From an uncultured Selenomonadales bacterium (GTDB lineage: Bacteria > Bacillota > Negativicutes > Selenomonadales > Selenomonadaceae), in NCBI GenBank assembly GCA_947167555.1, contig CAMVIO010000158.1, positions 1-5,192 of the forward strand: DNA of 5,192 bases, written 5' to 3'. Shown here piece by piece: positions 1 to 5,183 of this stretch. Position 1 is the stretch's first letter; every line of letters begins with the position of its first letter. Made by a program: the position numbers and the translations under genes. The notes below the pieces were generated by a model that was not told the DNA's origin, searched no databases, and was given only the letters and a program-made list of their open reading frames with translations.

Positions 1-10
1 ATAAAATAGG

Positions 11-44
11 AAAAAAGTTGCGCTTCTTCGGAAGCGCATTTTTT
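11..44. terminator. Rho-independent terminator with cUUCGg tetraloop
   Basis: An 8-bp perfect stem (19-26 with 31-38) is capped by TTCG closed by a C-G pair, the extra-stable cUUCGg tetraloop. Six T follow at 39-44. Six A at 11-16 mirror the T run, so the element could work on both strands. It most likely ends a + strand gene lying left of the window and insulates the promoter at 79-108. Nothing else is recognisable in positions 1-60. Confidence 0.85.
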
Positions 45-78
45 GTTGGCGTTGCGGCGAACGATAAATGGAGTTTAT

Positions 79-108
79 TTGATTCGAGCCTCTATATTAT
101 GCTATAAT
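79..108 (+). promoter_or_regulatory. Extended -10 sigma-A/sigma-70 promoter of the thioesterase-dacA operon
   Basis: A perfect TATAAT lies at 103-108, preceded by TGC at 100-102, which is the extended -10 TGn motif. A TTGATT -35-like hexamer (4 of 6 matches to TTGACA) lies at 79-84, with an 18-base spacer. Transcription would start near 115, giving a leader of about 50 bases to the ATG at 166. No operator-like palindrome is evident beside it. Confidence 0.8.
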
Positions 109-165
109 ACAACATATAGTTATTGGGAATCGAACATACCACATCATTAAGGGGTCAGGGACTGC

Positions 166-600
166 ATGGAGCCGGAGATTAGCGAGCACGTCAAGCAGCA
201 TTTCAATGAATTTTACGAGGCGAATCCGTTTCTCGCGCTGCTGGGCGTCCGGGTGACGAATTACGAGCGCGGGCGCGTCCGTCTCGATATGGACGTCAGG
301 CATGAGCATACGAACGTGCATCATATCGCGCACGGCGGCGTCGCGGCGACGATGATCGATACGGCCATGGGGATTGCCTGCTTTACCTGCGACAAGGGCG
401 TCGTGACGCTGGAGATGAATCTCTCGTTTATCAGCCCCGTTTGCGAGGGGCTCGTTTATGCCGAGGGCGAGGTCATCCATAACGGCAAGCGCACGATGGT
501 TTGCGAGGGCCGCGTCTTCGACGGGGAAGGGACGCTGTGCCTGAAAGCGACCGGCACTTTTTTTGTGGTACGAGATTTTAACGAAAATCCAGAGGACTGA
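166..600 (+). CDS. PaaI-family hotdog-fold acyl-CoA thioesterase
   Basis: The 144-residue protein has the usual length of a single hotdog-domain thioesterase of the PaaI/YdiI type. Members hydrolyse acyl-CoA or aryl-CoA thioesters in the cytoplasm, usually as dimers or tetramers. The signature is at residues 50-67: N50, then HGG at 56-58 on the central hotdog helix, then D65 in an IDTA motif at the position of the PaaI catalytic acidic residue. Many relatives have Gly three residues after the Asn; here it is His53. Beta strands with the pattern LEMNLSFISP (82-91) and the GKRTMVCEGRVF stretch (108-119) fit the rest of the fold. The ATG at 166 follows an AAGGGG ribosome site at 149-154. The gene is first in an operon with the carboxypeptidase, 6 bases downstream. 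The family call is secure, but the substrate cannot be read from sequence. A role in detoxifying or recycling aromatic or fatty acyl-CoA is only inferred. Confidence 0.88.
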   Translation: MEPEISEHVKQHFNEFYEANPFLALLGVRVTNYERGRVRLDMDVRHEHTNVHHIAHGGVAATMIDTAMGIACFTCDKGVVTLEMNLSFISPVCEGLVYAEGEVIHNGKRTMVCEGRVFDGEGTLCLKATGTFFVVRDFNENPED

Positions 601-606
601 TTTTGT

Positions 607-1782
607 ATGAGTTTCCATAGATCGAAGAACATATTCCGTGTTTTTGCGGTTGTCGCGTTCCTTGCGTTGCTTGCGGTGAAGACGTCATTCGCGGCGTCGC
701 TTCCGACGCCTCCGGCCATCACGGCGGAGGCCGCGATTCTCGTCGAGGCTTCTACGGGGCGCGTGATTTACGAGAAGAACGCCGACCGACTGATGTATCC
801 GGCCAGCATGACGAAGATGGTGACCTGCCTTTTGGCGCTGGAGCAATGGAAAGATTTGTCCGCGCCGGTGACGATCGGGGCGGAAGCTGCCGCCACGGAA
901 GGCACGGAGCTGACCGAAGGCGAAACGACGACGATGCGCGAGCTCTTGATGGCGCTGATGATGGATTCGGACAACGGCGCGGCGGTGGCGGTGGCCGAGG
1001 CGATGACGCCGACGAAGGACGTGATGGAGTTCGCGGCGAATATGACGCAGAAAGCGTGGATGATCGGCGCGCAGCAGACACAGTTCGCGAATCCGAACGG
1101 CCTGCCGGATATCCGCCATGTCTCGACGGCTCGCGACATGATGAAGATTGCGCGGTACGGTTGGGCGAATCCGGAGTTCCGCCGTATCGTGGATTCCCGG
1201 GAGCATCTTTTCGTCTGGAACACGCCGGAAGGGCAAAGGCAGCAGCGGAAGCTGGAAAACACCAACGCGCTGCTCTATTCGTATCCCGGCATGAGCGGAA
1301 TCAAGACGGGCTGGACGCGGGCGGCGGGCGGCTGCCTCGCGGGGGCGGCGACGCGGAACGGCGTGACGCTGATTTCCATCGTGATGAATTCGCCGGATGC
1401 CGACGACCGGTTTGCGGATACGGCAAAGCTGATGGATTACGGGTTTCCCTTGGTCCGGTTGGAGAAAGGCCCGGTCAAGGAGAAGATCGAGCGCTCCGTT
1501 TGGGCGCACGACGGCAGGACCTACAAGGTGACCGCGCATCCGAGGGAAGACGTCAAATATTTGCTTTTCAAAGGCGACGACAAGAAAAAGTTCACGATTG
1601 ATTTCGATATGCCCCGGTTTATCCGCGCGCCGATCAAGGGCGGCGACAAAGTCGGCGACCTCGTGATCCGGTACGACGGCAAGGAAGTGGGACGCATCGA
1701 CATGATCGCCGATCAGTCGATACAAAAAGGCTTCAGCCCTGTCGCGGCCGTGATCGATCTATACGACGCGGTTATGGGATAA
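607..1782 (+). CDS. dacA: Serine-type D-Ala-D-Ala carboxypeptidase (PBP5/DacA-like, MEROPS S11)
   Basis: This 391-residue secreted penicillin-binding protein removes the terminal D-Ala from peptidoglycan stem pentapeptides and so limits cross-linking in the periplasm. A signal peptide is clear: basic start (HRSK), hydrophobic core at about 12-24, and SFA-A around residues 27-30 as the cleavage site. All three catalytic motifs are intact: SMTK at 67-70 (nucleophile S67, general base K70), SDN at 121-123 and KTG at 233-235. NPNGLPD (162-168) is the usual family loop. Residues from about 295 to 370 match the beta-rich C-terminal PBP5_C domain. The tail after that is short (GFSPVAAVIDLYDAVMG), so the classical amphipathic membrane anchor is weak or reduced. 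The start follows an AGAGGA site at 591-596, inside the end of the thioesterase gene, which suggests coupled translation. The S11 family is certain. The symbol is less so, because dacA, dacB and dacF paralogues look alike. Confidence 0.93.
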   Translation: MSFHRSKNIFRVFAVVAFLALLAVKTSFAASLPTPPAITAEAAILVEASTGRVIYEKNADRLMYPASMTKMVTCLLALEQWKDLSAPVTIGAEAAATEGTELTEGETTTMRELLMALMMDSDNGAAVAVAEAMTPTKDVMEFAANMTQKAWMIGAQQTQFANPNGLPDIRHVSTARDMMKIARYGWANPEFRRIVDSREHLFVWNTPEGQRQQRKLENTNALLYSYPGMSGIKTGWTRAAGGCLAGAATRNGVTLISIVMNSPDADDRFADTAKLMDYGFPLVRLEKGPVKEKIERSVWAHDGRTYKVTAHPREDVKYLLFKGDDKKKFTIDFDMPRFIRAPIKGGDKVGDLVIRYDGKEVGRIDMIADQSIQKGFSPVAAVIDLYDAVMG

Positions 1783-1800
1783 CCGTATTCAACGCATAAT

Positions 1801-1843
1801 AAAAGCCTGTTGCTTTCCAAAACGGAATGGCAACAGGCTTTTT
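1801..1843. terminator. Bidirectional terminator between convergent dacA and htpX
   Basis: A 13-bp perfect stem pairs AAAAGCCTGTTGC (1801-1813) with 1830-1842. An inner TTCC/GGAA stem (1815-1818 with 1824-1827) closes on a 5-base loop. The right flank ends in five T and the left flank begins with four A, so each strand has a stem followed by a T run. It lies 18 bases after the dacA stop and 4 bases after the htpX stop, so one element serves both genes. Confidence 0.92.
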
Positions 1844-1847
1844 GATT

Positions 1848-2714
1848 TTACCGGCGCATTTCGCGGGCTTGCTCGCGCAGGCGGGCAACGCGTTCCTCGG
1901 TGGAGGGGTGGGTGCTGAACAGACCGGCGAAGGTTACGTTCGAGCCCTTCAGCGGATTCACGATGCACATGTGGGCGGTGGAGGTGGTTGCGCCCTCGAT
2001 CGGACGCATGCGAGAGGACGCGTAGTCGAGCTTTTGCAGCGCGGAGGCCAGCGCCATCGGGTCGCCGCAGATCTCGCCGCCGCTCTTGTCGGCGTCGTAT
2101 TCGCGGGAACGGGAAATCGCGAGCTGGATCATCATCGCGGCAAAGGGCGCGACGATGATGGTGAACAACAGTCCCAGCGCGCCGCCGTTGTCCCTGTCGT
2201 TGGAACGGCCGCCGCCGAAGATCGCCGCCCATTGCGCGATATGCGCGATGGTGGAGATGACGCCGGCGATGGAAGCGGCGATGGTGGAAATCAGCGTGTC
2301 CCGGTGCTTGATATGGGAAAGCTCGTGGGCGAGCACGCCGCCCAGTTCGTTGTAGTCCAGCGTTTCCATGATGCCGGTGGTCACGGCGACAGCCGCGTGC
2401 TCGGGATTGCGTCCCGTCGCGAACGCGTTCGGCGTCCTCGAATGGATCACGCAGACCTTCGGCATCGGAAGCTCGGCCTTCTGCGCGAGTTTCTCGACGA
2501 GACCGAAGAGCTCCGGCGCCTGCGCACGGGAAATCTCCTGGGCACGGTACGCGGCGAGCACCATCTTGTCGCTGTACCAATAAGAAATGAAATTCATCCC
2601 GAGGGAAAAGACGAGCATGATGATCATGCCCTGCTGGCCGCCGAGGCTGCGTCCGACGACGACAAGCAGCGCGGTCAAAAGCGCCATCAGAATCGTGGTC
2701 TTGAATGTGTTCAT
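1848..2714 (-). CDS. htpX: HtpX-type membrane zinc metalloprotease (M48B)
   Basis: The 288-residue protein matches the usual HtpX length of about 280-300. HtpX is an integral inner-membrane zinc endopeptidase that, together with FtsH, degrades misfolded or damaged membrane proteins, with its active site on the cytoplasmic side. Two N-terminal membrane helices lie at about 6-22 and 29-47. The zinc motif HELSH is at 130-134 (ligands H130 and H134, catalytic E131). Two further hydrophobic segments follow at about 141-163 and 180-200. The third zinc ligand is E205 in SREYDAD (203-209). The family motif PNAFATGRNP (96-105) and the C-terminal FSTHPSTEERVARL (266-279) are both intact, so the enzyme should be active. 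Start: ATG at 2714 preceded by a perfect AAGGAGG. The gene appears to be transcribed alone, between two terminators. No CIRCE-like or other heat-shock operator is visible upstream. Confidence 0.96.
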   Translation of the reverse strand: MNTFKTTILMALLTALLVVVGRSLGGQQGMIIMLVFSLGMNFISYWYSDKMVLAAYRAQEISRAQAPELFGLVEKLAQKAELPMPKVCVIHSRTPNAFATGRNPEHAAVAVTTGIMETLDYNELGGVLAHELSHIKHRDTLISTIAASIAGVISTIAHIAQWAAIFGGGRSNDRDNGGALGLLFTIIVAPFAAMMIQLAISRSREYDADKSGGEICGDPMALASALQKLDYASSRMRPIEGATTSTAHMCIVNPLKGSNVTFAGLFSTHPSTEERVARLREQAREMRR

Positions 2715-2727
2715 GATGGTTCGGAAA

Positions 2728-2734
2728 CCTCCTT
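2728..2734 (-). promoter_or_regulatory. Ribosome binding site of htpX
   Basis: A full AAGGAGG on the minus strand, 13 bases from the ATG. The spacing is longer than usual, but no other in-frame start lies closer and the HtpX N-terminus aligns with this ATG. Confidence 0.8.
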
Positions 2735-2749
2735 ATATTCTATGAATAA

Positions 2750-2758
2750 AAAATAGCA
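2750..2758 (-). promoter_or_regulatory. Possible extended -10 promoter of htpX
   Basis: On the minus strand TGC precedes TATTTT (2750-2755), an extended -10 pattern about 36 bases ahead of the htpX start. No convincing -35 hexamer is found at 16-18 bases upstream. An alternative TAGAAT nearer the gene would place the transcript start almost on the ribosome site and is less likely. A promoter is expected here because a terminator separates htpX from the upstream unit, but the exact position is weakly supported. Confidence 0.4.
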
Positions 2759-2816
2759 AACGCGGATGAAAAAGAAATGAACCTTTTGTCTTTTAGGAAG
2801 GTGCGAAAAGAGTGAG

Positions 2817-2853
2817 AAAAGGAGCCGCCACGATGTGACGGCTCCGATTTTTT
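2817..2853. terminator. Terminator after the PRC-barrel gene
   Basis: An 11-bp stem (2821-2831 with 2835-2845) closes on a 3-base GAT loop. On the minus strand the stem has one T-G wobble and is followed by TTTT. On the + strand it is followed by GATTTTTT. It lies 18 bases downstream of the PRC-barrel gene stop and upstream of the htpX promoter region, so it ends the TPR/PRC transcript. Confidence 0.85.
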
Positions 2854-2863
2854 CGCGATAGGA

Positions 2864-3766
2864 TCAGTGAATGTTCATGGAAAGCTCGATGAACTTGTTC
2901 GCCATCTTTGCTTTCTGGAGTACGGCTTCGGTGATGGCTTCGCCGGACTTCACGATGACCGTGCCGTTGTCCGCTACGATGTCACGCGACGCCTTCTTGC
3001 CGAGAAGGAAGCGACGATGACGCTCTTCCGTCGCTTTGTCAGCCGCGGATTCTGCTTTCTTCGGTTCCGGCTCGGGCTCCGGCTCTTTCGGCGGCTCCGG
3101 CTCGGGGGCGGGCTCGGGCTCAGGAGCGGGTTCCGGTGCGGGAGCGGGCTCAGGTTCCGGCGCGGGCTCAGGAGCAGGCTCCGGTGCGGGGGCGGGCTCG
3201 GGCTCGGGCTCCGGCGCGGGAGCGGGCGCGGGTTCCGGCTCGGGCATGGGAGCCGGCGCCGGGGCTGCTACATCGTCAGCTGTTTTTTTTTCTTCTTCTC
3301 CGCCCGGCGGATCGATAACCGTGACCTGCTTGCCGAAAATGGAAATCTGGTCGGACATGATCTCGGATTCGACGCCGTTCGGATCGACAATCTGGACTTT
3401 CTCGACCTTTCCGCCTTCGCCGATGAAGATTTCATTGACCTTGCCGTTGATGGTGCCGGACTTGGTGATGGCTTTCGTGCCGATGATGCGGATGTTCGCG
3501 TCCAGCATGGCCTCGTAATCGCTGGCGTCTTCCAGCGTCAGGATGTTCTCGCTGTTCGTGATCGTGACGGCGTCATGGCCGATGGCGATGACGGAGGAGT
3601 ACGGCAGGAGCTTTACGCCGCGATACCAGTCCTCGTCCTCGATGGTGATGGCCGCGACCTGCCCGTTCTTCGCGTCAATAAGGAGCGTCTTGCTCATGCC
3701 AAGCTCGCGTCCTTCTGTGATGCTGATGACAGGCAGCCCCAGGATTTCTACGCTTCTTTTCGTCAT
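2864..3766 (-). CDS. Double PRC-barrel protein with Pro/Glu/Ala-rich linker and small C-terminal domain
   Basis: This 300-residue protein has no signal peptide or membrane helix, so it is probably cytoplasmic. Residues about 5-75 and 92-152 are two PRC-barrel-like beta units. Each has a G-x-x-x-G/DA-x-x-G-x-V pattern and ends in an I-x-x-x-G-x-x-x-V-T-V/I strand. PRC barrels are small beta domains found in RimM, photosynthetic reaction centre H subunits and many uncharacterised proteins, where they often bind a protein or RNA partner. Residues 169-235 are an almost unbroken Pro-x alternation with x = Glu or Ala, expected to be extended and rather stiff. Residues 250-300 form a separate small domain (RRFLLGKKASRDIV, then G-x-V-I-V-K-x-G-E-A-I-T) that I cannot assign. 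Start: ATG with AGGAGG at 3775-3780, 8 bases away. It is second in an operon, 18 bases after the TPR gene, whose protein has a similar linker. Function unknown; a partnership with the TPR protein is inferred from context. Confidence 0.85.
   Translation of the reverse strand: MTKRSVEILGLPVISITEGRELGMSKTLLIDAKNGQVAAITIEDEDWYRGVKLLPYSSVIAIGHDAVTITNSENILTLEDASDYEAMLDANIRIIGTKAITKSGTINGKVNEIFIGEGGKVEKVQIVDPNGVESEIMSDQISIFGKQVTVIDPPGGEEEKKTADDVAAPAPAPMPEPEPAPAPAPEPEPEPAPAPEPAPEPAPEPEPAPAPEPAPEPEPAPEPEPPKEPEPEPEPKKAESAADKATEERHRRFLLGKKASRDIVADNGTVIVKSGEAITEAVLQKAKMANKFIELSMNIH
3062..3262 (-). repeat. Low-complexity (Pro-Glu/Ala)n coding repeat
   Basis: Codes residues 169-235 of the PRC-barrel protein. 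Pro alternates with Glu or Ala, with single breaks at M174 and at PPKEP near 225-229. At DNA level it is a degenerate 6-bp pattern (GGCTCC/GGCTCG/GGAGCG on the + strand) without a clean longer unit, unlike the 39-bp repeat in the neighbouring gene. The composition removes stops from other frames and creates false antisense reading frames rich in Ser-Gly. Confidence 0.9.
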
Positions 3767-3784
3767 TGGATATTCCTCCTAAGA

Positions 3785-5080
3785 TTAATGTTCCGACTGC
3801 TTCGCGAGGGATTCCTCAATCTCCGCGAGCCAGTCCGGCGGGATTTGGCTGAATGGGATTTCCGGCGCGTCGTGCCGGTTTGTGATATGCGAGACGGCTT
3901 CGAGGTAGGCGATAGTCTTCTTGAATTCGTCCACGATGCCGTTCTGGCCTTGGATGACGGGGAGCGAAAGCGCGTCGCGATAAGTATCGGCGGCGACGTC
4001 GTAAGCTCCGGCCTCTTTGTAAAGATTGCCCAGCTCGATGACGAGGAAGGGCAGGTACGGGTCGTCCGGGAAGCCGTCGATGGCCTTTTGGTAGGCGGCG
4101 GCGGCGATTGCGGTATGGCCCGCGTCTTTTTCCGCGTATGCGTAATCGAGATAATCGTCAAGGGTGGAAAGATCATCCGGCAGTTCGAACATGAAGGAGG
4201 GTTCTTCTTCCTCCGGCTCAAGTTCAGGCTCGGATTCTTCCGCAACCGGTTCCGGTTCGGGTTCCGGCGTCGGCTCTTCGACAACAGGTTCCGGTTCGGG
4301 TTCGGGCGTCGGCTCTTCGACGACAGGCTCCGGTTCGGGTTCCGGCGTCGGCTCTTCGACAACCGGTTTCGGTTCGGGTTCCGGCGTCGGCCCTTCGACA
4401 ACAGGCTCGGGTTCGGGTTCCGGCGTCGGCTCTTCGACAACCGGTTCCGGTTCGGGTTCCGGCGTCGGTTCTTCGACGACGGGCTCCGGTTCTGGCTCGG
4501 GCGTCGGCTCTTCGACGACAGGCTCCGGTTTTGGCTCGGGCGTCGGTTCTTCGACGACGGGCTCCGGTTCTGGCTCGGGCGTCGGCTTTTCGCTGACAGG
4601 CTCGGGTTCGGGTTCCGGCGTCGGCTCTTCAGCGACAGGCTCGGGTTCGGGCGCGACAGCGTCCGGCGGAAGCTCGACTTCCCAAATGATTTTTTCTTCC
4701 GGGATGGGCTTCGGTTCCAATATATCCGGTTCCGATTTCTGCTCCATCTCGATCTCCGGCTCGGTTTCCGGTTCGCCGACCTCTTTTTCTTTCGCGTCTC
4801 CTCCTGCAAATGCGACGCGCGCATAGTCGCGTCGGAGCAGATATTCATTGACGCCCGTGACGAGCGCCGCTGATCCGATCACCATAAAGACCAGCATCAG
4901 CAAATGGTTGAAGGTCAGATATACGGACAGGAGAATGGCCGAAAAATTTACGATCAGCGCCATGACGGCGCAAAGCGCAAGCGCCCTGCGGTCAACAGCA
5001 AGCCCAAAGTGCTGCGCGACGCGCTGCACAAGGAGCACGCTTGCCGCCATGAAGATAACGGCGGCGACAAGAAAGCCCAA
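3785..5080 (-). CDS. Membrane-anchored TPR protein with 13-residue Pro/Glu repeats
   Basis: The 431-residue protein has three predicted membrane helices at about 2-19, 33-54 and 58-77. Basic residues follow helix 1 (R20, R31, R32) and helix 3 (R83, R84, R88), so the positive-inside rule puts the rest of the protein in the cytoplasm. An acidic stretch (95-143) leads to ten 13-residue repeats, consensus PTPEPEPEPVVEE, at 153-282, with a partial unit before them. Residues about 310-376 contain two TPR-like helix pairs: AEKDAGHTAIAAAAYQKAI and LGNLYKEAGAYDVAADTY show the G-x-x-x-x-A-x-x-x-Y spacing. TPR domains bind other proteins. The start is TTG at 5080: an in-frame TGA lies three codons upstream, GGTGA sits 6 bases before the TTG, and the first in-frame ATG (residue 11) lacks a ribosome site and would cut helix 1. 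It is first in the operon with the PRC-barrel gene. I know no named family for the whole architecture; its role is likely scaffolding or tethering. Confidence 0.85.
   Translation of the reverse strand: MGFLVAAVIFMAASVLLVQRVAQHFGLAVDRRALALCAVMALIVNFSAILLSVYLTFNHLLMLVFMVIGSAALVTGVNEYLLRRDYARVAFAGGDAKEKEVGEPETEPEIEMEQKSEPDILEPKPIPEEKIIWEVELPPDAVAPEPEPVAEEPTPEPEPEPVSEKPTPEPEPEPVVEEPTPEPKPEPVVEEPTPEPEPEPVVEEPTPEPEPEPVVEEPTPEPEPEPVVEGPTPEPEPKPVVEEPTPEPEPEPVVEEPTPEPEPEPVVEEPTPEPEPEPVAEESEPELEPEEEEPSFMFELPDDLSTLDDYLDYAYAEKDAGHTAIAAAAYQKAIDGFPDDPYLPFLVIELGNLYKEAGAYDVAADTYRDALSLPVIQGQNGIVDEFKKTIAYLEAVSHITNRHDAPEIPFSQIPPDWLAEIEESLAKQSEH
4235..4624 (-). repeat. 39-bp tandem repeat, ten units, coding PTPEPEPEPVVEE
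   Basis: Ten head-to-tail 39-bp units are in frame, each coding 13 residues (153-282 of the TPR protein), with a partial unit at about 4625-4651. Units at 4469-4507 and 4547-4585 are identical base for base. The one between them (4508-4546) belongs to the same subfamily, marked by TCTGGCTCGGG or TTTGGCTCGGG on the + strand. The other units mostly carry TTCGGGTTCCGG. Variation is largely synonymous, with substitutions such as E to K (184, 238), E to G (230) and V to S (163). Confidence 0.95.
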
Positions 5081-5086
5081 AATGAT

Positions 5087-5091
5087 TCACC
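5087..5091 (-). promoter_or_regulatory. Weak ribosome binding site deciding the TTG start of the TPR gene
   Basis: GGTGA on the minus strand ends 6 bases before the TTG at 5080. Its last three bases are the in-frame TGA stop, so the protein cannot begin further upstream. Only ATC, ATT and TTG codons are available between that stop and the first hydrophobic helix; TTG is the only common start codon among them and has the best spacing. Confidence 0.6.
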
Positions 5092-5106
5092 ACACTTGCA
5101 GCGATT

Positions 5107-5163
5107 CCTTAAATACATTCGACAGGATGAAAAAAAGTCCTGCCGCTTTTTGTATTTTAATGG
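5107..5163 (-). other. Large imperfect hairpin in the 5' leader of the TPR/PRC mRNA
   Basis: Two stacked stems share one axis. The outer stem pairs AAATACA (5111-5117) perfectly with TGTATTT (5151-5157). It can extend through TTAA with one bulged T. The inner 8-bp stem (5120-5127 with 5138-5145) has one G-U wobble as minus-strand RNA and a 10-base U-rich loop. An internal loop separates the two stems. On the minus strand no U run follows, so it is not a terminator of this transcript. On the + strand the inner stem has an A-C mismatch but is followed by CTTTTTG, a weak terminator-like feature. It lies between the promoter and the ribosome site of the TPR gene. A role in mRNA stability or translation control is a guess. 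Confidence 0.55.
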
Positions 5164-5183
5164 AAAAAACTCAATCATTTCGT

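Noticed and set aside
685..1725. A long minus-strand frame opposite dacA
   Set aside because: It is an Arg/His-rich shadow with no domain or start signal, while dacA has a signal peptide and all three catalytic motifs.
1827..2756. A 309-residue + strand frame opposite htpX
   Set aside because: It is an antisense shadow, Gly/Asp/Arg-rich and without any motif, that begins inside the bidirectional terminator.
4235..4624. Possible CRISPR array, because of the regular 39-bp period
   Set aside because: The units abut with no unique spacers, stay in frame and code a protein repeat.
4164..4826. A + strand Ser-Gly repeat protein (and a similar one at 3036-3518)
   Set aside because: These are antisense readings of the Pro/Glu codons. 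The Ser-Gly repeats mirror the real repeats and begin and end inside the true genes.
3763..4848. A 361-residue Arg/Ser/Asn-rich frame on the minus strand, overlapping the TPR gene
   Set aside because: It is an alternate frame of the same repeat. It lacks the membrane helices and the TPR domain, and no ribosome site supports its start.
2867..4873. A 668-residue open reading frame on the + strand opposite the PRC-barrel and TPR genes
   Set aside because: It covers both minus-strand genes and is kept open by the GC-rich Pro/Glu repeats. Its product is Arg/Phe/Gly low-complexity with no domain, and it has no clear promoter, while the minus-strand genes have good ribosome sites and recognisable domains.
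5120..5151. A + strand terminator at the right edge
   Set aside because: The inner stem has an A-C mismatch on that strand and no + strand gene ends nearby. The structure fits better as part of a larger minus-strand leader hairpin.
4954..5178. A 74-residue minus-strand frame whose ATG lies almost at the predicted transcript start (possible leaderless peptide)
   Set aside because: It runs through the leader hairpin and then out of frame into the TPR gene. Its sequence resembles no known leader peptide or domain, and there is no ribosome site.
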